From Sipunculus nudus (taxonomy: Eukaryota; Annelida; Sipuncula; Golfingiida; Sipunculidae): a stretch of DNA of 64,000 nt. A program made the translations under genes and the position numbers. The notes below the pieces were generated by a model. The model was given only the letters and a program-made list of their open reading frames with translations. It ran no database searches and was not told the origin of the DNA. Location: the NCBI GenBank assembly GCA_026874595.1, contig CM049316.1:51779676-51843675 (forward strand), in the 5' to 3' direction. Every line of letters begins with the position of its first letter. Position 1 is the first letter of the stretch. This document shows, piece after piece, positions 10,301 to 23,033 of this stretch.

Positions 10301-12573
10301 AAATCATTTTTCGAGATATCCCGCTCACATTGTTAATGTTAACATATGCCAGTTTTTTCCTATAATTGGCTCTAAAACGTCGAAAAAAATAAGTCAAGGT
10401 CACCAATCTTCGAACTTGACCGAGATTTTGTTAATATACATCAGCACCGGAGAAATAAAATTCCTACAGTAAATCCTTTTTGAGATATCCCGCTCACAAG
10501 GTAAATGTTAACACATGCCAGTGTGTTCCTATAATTCGCTCTAAAACGTCGAAAAATAAGTCAAGGTCACCCATCTTTGAACTTGACCGAGCATTTGTTA
10601 ATATATATATACACCGAAGAAATAAAATTCCTACAGTAAATCCTTTTTGAGATATCCCGCTCACAAGGTAAATGTAAACACATGCCAGTTTTTTCCTATA
10701 ATTCGCTCTAAAAAGTCGAAAATAAGTCAAGGTCAAACATCTTTGAACGTGACCGAGATTTTGTTAATATACATAAGCACAGAAGAAATAAAATTCTTAC
10801 AGTAAATCCTTTTTGAGATATCCCGCTCACAAGGTAAATGTAAACACATGCCAGTTTTTTTCCTATAGTTCGCTCTAAAAAGTCGAAAATAAGTCAAGGT
10901 CAAACATCTTTGAACGTGACCGAGATTTTGTTAATATACATCAGCACCGAAGAAATAAAATACCTACGGTAAATCCTTTTCGAGATATCATGCTTACAAG
11001 GTAAATGTTAACACATGCCAGTGTGTCCCTATAATTCGCTCTAAAACGTCGAAAAATAAGTCAAGGTCACCAATCTTCGGACTTGACCGAGATTTTGTTA
11101 ATATACATCAGCACCGAAGAAATAAAATTCCTACAGTAAATCTATTTTGAGATATCCCGCTCACAAGGTAAATGTTAACACATGCCAGTGTGTTCCTATA
11201 ATTCGCTCTAAAACGTCGAAAAAAATAAGTCAAGGTCACCAATCTTCGAACTTGACCGAGATTTTGTTAATATACATCAGCACCGGAGAAATAAAATTCC
11301 TACAGTAAATCTATTTTGAGATATTCCGCTCACAAGGTAAATGTTAACACATGCCAGTGTGTTCCTATAATTCGCTCTAAAACGTCGATAAATAAGTCAA
11401 GGTCACCCATCTTTGAACTTGACCGAGCATTTGTTAATATATATCAACACCGAAGAAATAAAATTCCTACAGTAAATCCTTTTTGAGATATCCCGCTCAC
11501 AAGGTAAATGTAAACACATGCCAGTTTTTTTCCTATAGTTCGCTCTAAAAAGTCGAAAATAAGTCAAGGTCAAACATCTTTGAACGTGATCGAGATTTTG
11601 TTAATATACATCAGCACCGAAGAAATAAAATACCTACGGTAAATCCTTTTTGAGATATCCCGCTCACATTTTAAATGTTACAACATGCCAGTTTTTTTTT
11701 CCTATAATTCGCTCTAAAACACATTCGAAAAGTAAGTCAAGGTTACCCATCTTAGAATTTGACCGAGATTTTGTTAATATACATCAGTACAGAAGAAATA
11801 AAATTCTTACGGTAAATCCTTTTCGAGATATCCTGCTCACAAGGCAAATGTTAAAATACACTTTTTTTCAAATTTGGCTCTAAAACGTCGAAAAATAAGT
11901 CAAGGTCTCTAATCTTCGAACTTGACCAAGATTTTGTTAACATACATCAGCACCGAAGAAATAAAATACCTACGGTAAATCATTTTTCGAGATATCCCGC
12001 TCACATTGTAAATGTTAACACATGCCAGTTTTTTCCTATAATTGGCTCTAAAACGTCGAAAAAAATAAGTCAAGGTCACCAATCTTCGAACTTGACCGAG
12101 ATTTTGTTAATATACATAAGCACCGAAGAAATAAAATTCCTACAGTAAAAATCTATTTTGAGATATCCCGCTCACAAGGTAAATGTTAACACATGCCAGT
12201 GTGTTCCTATAATTCGCTCTAAAACGTCGAAAAATAAGTCAAGGTCTCTAATCTTCGAACTTGACCGAGATTTTGTTAATATACATCAGCACCGGAGAAA
12301 TAAAATTCCTACAGTAAATCTATTTTGAGATATTCCGCTCACAAGGTAAATGTTAACACATGCTAGTGTGTTCCTATAATTCGCTCTAAAACGTCGATAA
12401 ATAAGTCAAGGTCACCCATCTTTGAACTTGACCGAGCATTTGTTAATATATATCAACACCGAAGAAATAAAATTCCTACAGTAAATCCTTTTTGAGATAT
12501 CCCGCTCACAAGGTAAATGTAAACACATGCCAGTTTTTTTCCTATAGTTCGCTCTAAAAAGTCGAAAATAAGT
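4370..12573 (+). repeat. satellite segment with expanded HORs between A-type monomers
   Basis: A-type monomers (GGTCTCTAATC) begin at 4370, 5542, 7384, 9054 and 11901. The gaps are 1172, 1842, 1670 and 2847 bp, i.e. 7, 11, 10 and 17 monomers. A further hybrid A/B unit begins at 12240. Relative to the basal five-mer, the extra units are mainly B-like copies: a CACAGAAG/CATGCTTACAAGG variant, a CACCGGAG variant, and repeated C/D pairs. E-to-A adjacency is kept almost everywhere. The block at about 9.05-11.1 kb recurs, with edits, at about 35.0-37.1 kb. Confidence 0.85.
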
Positions 12574-13859
12574 CAAGGTTAGCCATCTTAGAATTTGACC
12601 GAGATTTTGTTAATATACATCAGCACAGAAGAAATAAAATTCTTACGGTAAATCCTTTTCGAGATATCCTGCTCACAAGGCAAATGTTAAAATACACTTT
12701 TTTTCTAATTTGGCTCTAAACAGTCGAAAATAAGTCAAGGTCAAACATCTTTGAACGTGACCGAGATTTTGTTAATATACATCAGCACCGAAGAAATAAA
12801 ATACCTACGGTAAATCATTTTTCGAGATATCCCGCTCACATTGTTAATGTTAACATATGCCAGTTTTTTCCTATAATTGGCTCTAAAACGTCGAAAAAAA
12901 TAAGTCAAGGTCACCAATCTTCGAACTTGACCGAGATTTTGTTAATATACATCAGCACCGGAGAAATAAAATTCCTACAGTAAATCCTTTTTGAGATATC
13001 CCGCTCACAAGGTAAATGTTAACACATGCCAGTGTGTTCCTATAATTCGCTCTAAAACGTCGAAAAATAAGTCAAGGTCACCCATCTTTGAACTTGACCG
13101 AGCATTTGTTAATATATATATATACACCGAAGAAATAAAATTCCTACAGTAAATCTATTTTGAGATATCCCGCTAACAATGTAAATGTTAACACATGCCA
13201 GTGTTTTCCTATAATTCGCTCTAAAAAGTCGAAAATAAGTCAAGGTCAAACATCTTTGAACGTGACCGAGATTTTGTTAATATACATCAGCACAGAAAAA
13301 ATAAAATTCTTACGGTAAATCCTTTTCGAGATATCATGCTTACAAGGTAAATGTTAACACATGCCAGTGTGTTCCTATAATTCGCTCTAAAACGTCGAAA
13401 AATAAGTCAAGGTCACCAATTTTCGAACCTGACCAAGATTTTGTTAATATACATCAGCACCGAAGAAATAAAATACCTACGGTAAATCCTTTTTGAGATA
13501 TCCCGCTCACATTGTAAATGTTAACACATGCCAGTGTGTCCCTATAATTCGCTCTAAAACGTCGAAAAATAAGTCAAGGTCACCAATCTTCGGACTTGAC
13601 CGAGATTTTGTTAATATACATCAGCACCGAAGAAATAAAATTCCTACAGTAAATCTATTTTGAGATATCCCGCTCACAAGGTAAATGTTAACACATGCCA
13701 GTGTGTTCCTATAATTCGCTCTAAAACGTCGAAAAAAATAAGTCAAGGTCACCAATCTTCGAACTTGACCGAGATTTTGTTAATATACATCAGCACCGGA
13801 GAAATAAAATTCCTACAGTAAATCTATTTTGAGATATTCCGCTCACAAGGTAAATGTTA

Positions 13860-15029
13860 ACACATGCCAGTGTGTTCCTATAATTCGCTCTAAAACGTCG
13901 ATAAATAAGTCAAGGTCACCCATCTTTGAACTTGACCGAGCATTTGTTAATATATATCAACACCGAAGAAATAAAATTCCTACAGTAAATCCTTTTTGAG
14001 ATATCCCGCTCACAAGGTAAATGTAAACACATGCCAGTTTTTTTCCTATAGTTCGCTCTAAAAAGTCGAAAATAAGTCAAGGTCAAACATCTTTGAACGT
14101 GATCGAGATTTTGTTAATATACATCAGCACCGAAGAAATAAAATACCTACGGTAAATCCTTTTTGAGATATCCCGCTCACATTTTAAATGTTACAACATG
14201 CCAGTTTTTTTTTCCTATAATTCGCTCTAAAACGTCGAAAAGTAAGTCAAGGTTATCCATCTTAGAATTTGACCGAGATTTTGTTAATATACATCAGTAC
14301 AGAAGAAATAAAATTCTTACGGTAAATCCTTTTCGAGATATCCTGCTCACAAGGCAAATGTTAAAATACACTTTTTTTCAAATTTGGCTCTAAAACGTCG
14401 AAAAATAAGTCAAGGTCTCTAATCTTCGAACTTGACCAAGATTTTGTTAACATACATCAGCACCGAAGAAATAAAATACCTACGGTAAATCATTTTTCGA
14501 GATATCCCGCTCACATTGTAAATGTTAACACATGCCAGTTTTTTCCTATAATTGGCTCTAAAACGTCGAAAAAAATAAGTTAAGGTCACCAATCTTCGAA
14601 CTTGACCGAGATTTTGTTTATATACATCAGCACCGAAGAAATAAAATTCCTACAGTAAATCTATTTTGAGATATCCCGCTCACAAGGTAAATGTTAACAC
14701 ATGCCAGTGTGTTCCTATAATTCGCTCTAAAACGTCGAAAAATAAGTCAAGGTCACCAATCTTCGAACTTGACCGAGATTTTGTTAATATACATCAGCTC
14801 CGAAGAAATAAAATTCCTACAGTAAATCTATTTTGAGATATCCCGCTCACAAGGTAAATGTTAACACATGCCAGTGTGTTCCTATAATTCGCTCTAAAAC
14901 GTCGAAAAATAAGTCAAGGTCACCCATCTTTGAACTTGACCGAGCATTTATTAATATATATCAACACCGAAGAAATAAAATTCCTACAGTAAATCCTTTT
15001 TGAGATATCCCGCTCACAAGGTAAATGTA
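13860..15029 (+). repeat. 7-monomer block, copy 1 (recurs at 27.7 kb)
   Basis: About 1170 bp carrying a D monomer with GTGATCGAG, a following TTTTAAATGTTACAACATGCC variant, E with GGTTATCC, then A and B/C units. The same block is found 13858 bp to the right (27718-28888) with the same private variants. One noticed difference is in E, AGAATTTG here against AAAATTTG there. Confidence 0.8.
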
Positions 15030-16690
15030 AACACATGCCAGTTTTTTCCTATAGTTCGCTCTAAAAAGTCGAAAATAAGTCAAGGTTAGCCATCTTAGAA
15101 TTTGACCGAGATTTTGTTAATATACATCAGCACAGAAGAAATAAAATTCTTACGGTAAATCCTTTTCGAGATATCCTGCTCACAAGGCAAATGTTAAAAT
15201 ACACTTTTTTTCTAATTTGGCTCTAAAACGTCGAAAAATAAGTAAAGGTCTCTAATCTTCGAACTTGACCAAGATTTTGTTAACATACATCAGCACCGAA
15301 GAAATAAAATACCTACAGTAAATCATTTTTCGAGATATTCCGCTCACATTGTAAATGTTAACACATGCCAGTTTTTTCCTATAATTGGCTCTAAAACGTC
15401 GAAAAAAATAAGTCAAGGTCACCAATCTTCGAACTTGACCGAGATTTTGTTAATATACATCAGCACCGAAGAAATAAAATTCCTACAGTAAATCTATTTT
15501 GAGATATCCCGCTCACAAGGTAAATGTTAACACATGCCAGTGTGTTCCTATAATTCGCTCTAAAACGTCGAAAAATAAGTCAAGGTCACCAATCTTCGAA
15601 CTTGACCGAGATTTTGTTAATATACATCAGCACCGAAGAAATAAAATTCCTACAGTAAATCTATTTTGAGATATCCCGCTAACAATGTAAATGTTAACAC
15701 ATGCCAGTGTTTTCCTATAATTCGCTCTAAAACGTCGAAAAAAATAAGTCAAGGTCAAACATCTTTGAACGTGACCGAGATTTTGTTAATATACATCAGC
15801 ACAGAAAAAATAAAATTCTTACGGTAAATCCTTTTCGAGATATCATGCTTACAAGGTAAATGTTAACACATGCCAGTGTGTTCCTATAATTCGCTCTAAA
15901 ACGTCGAAAAATAAGTCAAGGTCACCAATTTTCGAACCTGACCAAGATTTTGTTAATATACATTAGCACCGAAGAAATAAAATTCCTACAGTAAATCTAT
16001 TTTGAGATATCCCGCTCACAAGGTGAATGTAAACACATGCCAGTTTTTTTCCTATAATTCGCTCTAAAAGGTCGAAAATAAGTCAAGGTCAAACATATTT
16101 GAACGTGACCGAGATTTTTCTTACCGAAGAAATAAAATACCTAGGGTAAATCATTTTTCGAGATATCCCGCTCACATTGTAAATGTTAACACATGCCAGT
16201 TTTTTCCTATAATTGGCTCTAAAACGTCGAAAAACATAAGTTAAGGTCACCAATCTTCGAACTTGACCGAGATTTTGTTTATATACATCAGCACCGAAGA
16301 AATAAAATTCCTACAGTAAATCTATTTTGAGATATCCCGCTCACAAGGTAAATGTTAACACATGCCAGTGTGTTCCTATAATTCGCTCTAAAACGTCGAA
16401 AAATAAGTCAAGGTCACCAATCTTCGAACTTGACCGAGATTTTGTTAATATACATCAGCTCCGAAGAAATAAAATTCCTACAGTAAATCTATTTTGAGAT
16501 ATCCCGCTCACAAGGTAAATGTTAACACATGCCAGTGTGTTCCTATAATTCGCTCTAAAACGTCGAAAAATAAGTCAAGGTCACCCATCTTTGAACTTGA
16601 CCGAGCATTTATTAATATATATCAACACCGAAGAAATAAAATTCCTACAGTAAATCCTTTTTGAGATATCCCGCTCACAAGGTAAATGTA
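15030..16690 (+). repeat. 10-monomer block, copy 1
   Basis: About 1660 bp, opening with a GGTTAGCC E-type unit at 15081. It contains a monomer shortened by ~13 bp at about 16112 (GAGATTTTTCTTACCGAAG) and a private AAAAACATAAG. It recurs at 21371-23033 and 28889-30550. The second copy keeps the ACATAAG variant, while the third reads AAATAAG. Confidence 0.8.
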
Positions 16691-19030
16691 AACACATGCC
16701 AGTTTTTTTCCAATAGTTCGCTCTAAAAAGTCGAAAATAAGTCAAGGTCAAACATCTTTGAACGTGACCGAGATTTTGTTTATATACATCAGCACCGAAG
16801 AAATAAAATACCTACGGTAAATCCTTTTTGAGATATCCCGCTCACATTGTAAATGTTAACACATGCCAGTTTTTTTCCTATAATTCGTTCTAAAACGTAG
16901 AAAAGTAAGTCAAGGTTACCCATCTTAGAATTTGACCGAGATTTTGTTAATATACATCGGCAGAGAAGAAATAAAATTCTCACGGTAAATCCTTTTCGAG
17001 ATATCCTGCTCAAAAGGCAAATGTTAAAATACACTTTTTTTCTAATTTGGCTCTAAAACGTCGAAAAATAAGTCAAGGTCTCTAATCTTCGAACTTGACC
17101 GAGATTTTGTTAACATACATCAGCACCGAAGAAATAAAATACCTTCGGTAAATCATTTTTCGAGATATCCCGCTCACATTGTAAATGTTAACACATGCCA
17201 GTTTTTTCCTATAATTGGCTCTAAAACGTCGAAAAAAATAAGTCAAGGTCACCAATCTTCGAACTTGACCGAGATTTTGTTAATATACATCAGCACCGAA
17301 GAAATAAAATTCCTACAGTAAATCTATTTTGAGATATCCCGCTCACAAGGTAAATGTTAACACATGCCAGTGTGTGTTCCAATAAATCGCTCTAAAACGT
17401 CGAAAAATAAGTCAAGGTCACCAATCTTCGAACTTGACCGAGATTTTGTTAATATACATCAGCACCGGAGAAATAAAATTCCTACAGTAAATCTATTTTG
17501 AGATATTCCGCTCACAAGGTAAATGTTAACACATGCCAGTGTGTTCCTATAATTCGCTCTAAAACGTCGATAAATAAGTCAAGGTCACCCATCTTTGAAC
17601 TTGACCGAGCATTTGTTAATATATATCAACACCGAAGAAATAAAATTCCTACAGTAAATCCTTTTTGAGATATCCCGCTCACAAGGTAAATGTAAACACA
17701 TGCCAGTTTTTTTCCTATAGTTCGCTCTAAAAAGTCGAAAATAAGTCAAGGTTAGCCATCTTAGAATTTGACCGAGATTTTGTTAAAATACATCAGCACA
17801 GAAGAAATAAAATTCTTACGGTAAATCCTTTTCGAGATATCCTGCTCACAAGGCAAATGTTAAAATACACTTTTTTTCTAATTTGGCTCTAAACAGTCGA
17901 AAATAAGTCAAGGTCAAACATCTTTGAACGTGACCGAGATTTTGTTAATATACATCAGCACCGAAGAAATAAAATACCTACGGTAAATCATTTTTCGAGA
18001 TATCCCGCTCACATTGTTAATGTTAACATATGCCAGTTTTTTCCTATAATTGGCTCTAAAACGTCGAAAAAAATAAGTCAAGGTCACCAATCTTCGAACT
18101 TGACCGAGATTTTGTTAATATACATCAGCACCGGAGAAATAAAATTCCTACAGTAAATCCTTTTTGAGATATCCCGCTCACAAGGTAAATGTTAACACAT
18201 GCCAGTGTGTTCCTATAATTCGCTCTAAAACGTCGAAAAATAAGTCAAGGTCACCCATCTTTGAACTTGACCGAGCATTTGTTAATATATATATATACAC
18301 CGAAGAAATAAAATTCCTACAGTAAATCTATTTTGAGATATCCCGCTAACAATGTAAATGTTAACACATGCCAGTGTTTTCCTATAATTCGCTCTAAAAA
18401 GTCGAAAATAAGTCAAGGTCAAACATCTTTGAACGTGACCGAGATTTTGTTAATATACATCAGCACAGAAAAAATAAAATTCTTACGGTAAATCCTTTTC
18501 GAGATATCATGCTTACAAGGTAAATGTTAACACATGCCAGTGTGTTCCTATAATTCGCTCTAAAACGTCGAAAAATAAGTCAAGGTCACCAATTTTCGAA
18601 CCTGACCAAGATTTTGTTAATATACATCAGCACCGAAGAAATAAAATACCTACGGTAAATCCTTTTTGAGATATCCCGCTCACATTGTAAATGTTAACAC
18701 ATGCCAGTGTGTCCCTATAATTCGCTCTAAAACGTCGAAAAATAAGTCAAGGTCACCAATCTTCGGACTTGACCGAGATTTTGTTAATATACATCAGCAC
18801 CGAAGAAATAAAATTCCTACAGTAAATCTATTTTGAGATATCCCGCTCACAAGGTAAATGTTAACACATGCCAGTGTGTTCCTATAATTCGCTCTAAAAC
18901 GTCGAAAAAAATAAGTCAAGGTCACCAATCTTCGAACTTGACCGAGATTTTGTTAATATACATCAGCACCGGAGAAATAAAATTCCTACAGTAAATCTAT
19001 TTTGAGATATTCCGCTCACAAGGTAAATGT
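16690..19030 (+). repeat. 14-monomer HOR (2341 bp), copy 1
   Basis: The period of 2341 bp is exact between landmarks (A monomers at 17074 and 19415). Distinctive marks are GTTCTAAAACGTAG, ATCGGCAGAG, CCTTCGGTAAATC, GTGTGTTCCAATAAATCG and an AT-expanded C monomer (TAATATATATATATACACC). It ends in a hybrid monomer near 19030, where ATATTCCGCTCACAAGG passes into a TTTCCAATAGTTC unit. Confidence 0.85.
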
Positions 19031-21370
19031 TAACACATGCCAGTTTTTTTCCAATAGTTCGCTCTAAAAAGTCGAAAATAAGTCAAGGTCAAACATCTTT
19101 GAACGTGACCGAGATTTTGTTTATATACATCAGCACCGAAGAAATAAAATACCTACGGTAAATCCTTTTTGAGATATCCCGCTCACATTGTAAATGTTAA
19201 CACATGCCAGTTTTTTTCCTATAATTCGTTCTAAAACGTAGAAAAGTAAGTCAAGGTTACCCATCTTAGAATTTGACCGAGATTTTGTTAATATACATCG
19301 GCAGAGAAGAAATAAAATTCTCACGGTAAATCCTTTTCGAGATATCCTGCTCAAAAGGCAAATGTTAAAATACACTTTTTTTCTAATTTGGCTCTAAAAC
19401 GTCGAAAAATAAGTCAAGGTCTCTAATCTTCGAACTTGACCGAGATTTTGTTAACATACATCAGCACCGAAGAAATAAAATACCTTCGGTAAATCATTTT
19501 TCGAGATATCCCGCTCACATTGTAAATGTTAACACATGCCAGTTTTTTCCTATAATTGGCTCTAAAACGTCGAAAAAAATAAGTCAAGGTCACCAATCTT
19601 CGAACTTGACCGAGATTTTGTTAATATACATCAGCACCGAAGAAATAAAATTCCTACAGTAAATCTATTTTGAGATATCCCGCTCACAAGGTAAATGTTA
19701 ACACATGCCAGTGTGTGTTCCAATAAATCGCTCTAAAACGTCGAAAAATAAGTCAAGGTCACCAATCTTCGAACTTGACCGAGATTTTGTTAATATACAT
19801 CAGCACCGGAGAAATAAAATTCCTACAGTAAATCTATTTTGAGATATTCCGCTCACAAGGTAAATGTTAACACATGCCAGTGTGTTCCTATAATTCGCTC
19901 TAAAACGTCGATAAATAAGTCAAGGTCACCCATCTTTGAACTTGACCGAGCATTTGTTAATATATATCAACACCGAAGAAATAAAATTCCTACAGTAAAT
20001 CCTTTTTGAGATATCCCGCTCACAAGGTAAATGTAAACACATGCCAGTTTTTTTCCTATAGTTCGCTCTAAAAAGTCGAAAATAAGTCAAGGTTAGCCAT
20101 CTTAGAATTTGACCGAGATTTTGTTAAAATACATCAGCACAGAAGAAATAAAATTCTTACGGTAAATCCTTTTCGAGATATCCTGCTCACAAGGCAAATG
20201 TTAAAATACACTTTTTTTCTAATTTGGCTCTAAACAGTCGAAAATAAGTCAAGGTCAAACATCTTTGAACGTGACCGAGATTTTGTTAATATACATCAGC
20301 ACCGAAGAAATAAAATACCTACGGTAAATCATTTTTCGAGATATCCCGCTCACATTGTTAATGTTAACATATGCCAGTTTTTTCCTATAATTGGCTCTAA
20401 AACGTCGAAAAAAATAAGTCAAGGTCACCAATCTTCGAACTTGACCGAGATTTTGTTAATATACATCAGCACCGGAGAAATAAAATTCCTACAGTAAATC
20501 CTTTTTGAGATATCCCGCTCACAAGGTAAATGTTAACACATGCCAGTGTGTTCCTATAATTCGCTCTAAAACGTCGAAAAATAAGTCAAGGTCACCCATC
20601 TTTGAACTTGACCGAGCATTTGTTAATATATATATATACACCGAAGAAATAAAATTCCTACAGTAAATCTATTTTGAGATATCCCGCTAACAATGTAAAT
20701 GTTAACACATGCCAGTGTTTTCCTATAATTCGCTCTAAAAAGTCGAAAATAAGTCAAGGTCAAACATCTTTGAACGTGACCGAGATTTTGTTAATATACC
20801 TCAGCACAGAAAAAATAAAATTCTTACGGTAAATCCTTTTCGAGATATCATGCTTACAAGGTAAATGTTAACACATGCCAGTGTGTTCCTATAATTCGCT
20901 CTAAAACGTCGAAAAATAAGTCAAGGTCACCAATTTTCGAACCTGACCAAGATTTTGTTAATATACATCAGCACCGAAGAAATAAAATACCTACGGTAAA
21001 TCCTTTTTGAGATATCCCGCTCACATTGTAAATGTTAACACATGCCAGTGTGTCCCTATAATTCGCTCTAAAACGTCGAAAAATAAGTCAAGGTCACCAA
21101 TCTTCGGACTTGACCGAGATTTTGTTAATATACATCAGCACCGAAGAAATAAAATTCCTACAGTAAATCTATTTTGAGATATCCCGCTCACAAGGTAAAT
21201 GTTAACACATGCCAGTGTGTTCCTATAATTCGCTCTAAAACGTCGAAAAAAATAAGTCAAGGTCACCAATCTTCGAACTTGACCGAGATTTTGTTAATAT
21301 ACATCAGCACCGGAGAAATAAAATTCCTACAGTAAATCTATTTTGAGATATTCCGCTCACAAGGTAAATG
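19031..21370 (+). repeat. 14-monomer HOR (2341 bp), copy 2
   Basis: Tandem to copy 1 and nearly identical by eye. The one clear difference I noticed is ATACCTCAG near 20799, where the other copies read ATACATCAG. At about 21365 it joins a GGTTAGCC-leading 10-monomer block. Confidence 0.85.
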
Positions 21371-23033
21371 TAAACACATGCCAGTTTTTTTCCTATAGTT
21401 CGCTCTAAAAAGTCGAAAATAAGTCAAGGTTAGCCATCTTAGAATTTGACCGAGATTTTGTTAATATACATCAGCACAGAAGAAATAAAATTCTTACGGT
21501 AAATCCTTTTCGAGATATCCTGCTCACAAGGCAAATGTTAAAATACACTTTTTTTCTAATTTGGCTCTAAAACGTCGAAAAATAAGTCAAGGTCTCTAAT
21601 CTTCGAACTTGACCAAGATTTTGTTAACATACATCAGCACCGAAGAAATAAAATACCTACAGTAAATCATTTTTCGAGATATTCCGCTCACATTGTAAAT
21701 GTTAACACATGCCAGTTTTTTCCTATAATTGGCTCTAAAACGTCGAAAAAAATAAGTCAAGGTCACCAATCTTCGAACTTGACCGAGATTTTGTTAATAT
21801 ACATCAGCACCGAAGAAATAAAATTCCTACAGTAAATCTATTTTGAGATATCCCGCTCACAAGGTAAATGTTAACACATGCCAGTGTGTTCCTATAATTC
21901 GCTCTAAAACGTCGAAAAATAAGTCAAGGTCACCAATCTTCGAACTTGACCGAGATTTTGTTAATATACATCAGCACCGAAGAAATAAAATTCCTACAGT
22001 AAATCTATTTTGAGATATCCCGCTAACAATGTAAATGTTAACACATGCCAGTGTTTTCCTATAATTCGCTCTAAAACGTCGAAAAAAATAAGTCAAGGTC
22101 AAACATCTTTGAACGTGACCGAGATTTTGTTAATATACATCAGCACAGAAAAAATAAAATTCTTACGGTAAATCCTTTTCGAGATATCATGCTTACAAGG
22201 TAAATGTTAACACATGCCAGTGTGTTCCTATAATTCGCTCTAAAACGTCGAAAAATAAGTCAAGGTCACCAATTTTCGAACCTGACCAAGATTTTGTTAA
22301 TATACATTAGCACCGAAGAAATAAAATTCCTACAGTAAATCTATTTTGAGATATCCCGCTCACAAGGTGAATGTAAACACATGCCAGTTTTTTTCCTATA
22401 ATTCGCTCTAAAAGGTCGAAAATAAGTCAAGGTCAAACATATTTGAACGTGACCGAGATTTTTCTTACCGAAGAAATAAAATACCTAGGGTAAATCATTT
22501 TTCGAGATATCCCGCTCACATTGTAAATGTTAACACATGCCAGTTTTTTCCTATAATTGGCTCTAAAACGTCGAAAAACATAAGTTAAGGTCACCAATCT
22601 TCGAACTTGACCGAGATTTTGTTTATATACATCAGCACCGAAGAAATAAAATTCCTACAGTAAATCTATTTTGAGATATCCCGCTCACAAGGTAAATGTT
22701 AACACATGCCAGTGTGTTCCTATAATTCGCTCTAAAACGTCGAAAAATAAGTCAAGGTCACCAATCTTCGAACTTGACCGAGATTTTGTTAATATACATC
22801 AGCTCCGAAGAAATAAAATTCCTACAGTAAATCTATTTTGAGATATCCCGCTCACAAGGTAAATGTTAACACATGCCAGTGTGTTCCTATAATTCGCTCT
22901 AAAACGTCGAAAAATAAGTCAAGGTCACCCATCTTTGAACTTGACCGAGCATTTATTAATATATATCAACACCGAAGAAATAAAATTCCTACAGTAAATC
23001 CTTTTTGAGATATCCCGCTCACAAGGTAAATGT
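21371..23033 (+). repeat. 10-monomer block, copy 2
   Basis: Repeats 15030-16690 at +6344 bp (GGTTAGCC unit at 21425 against 15081). It includes the shortened monomer at about 22457 and the ACATAAG variant, so it was copied after those mutations arose. Confidence 0.85.
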
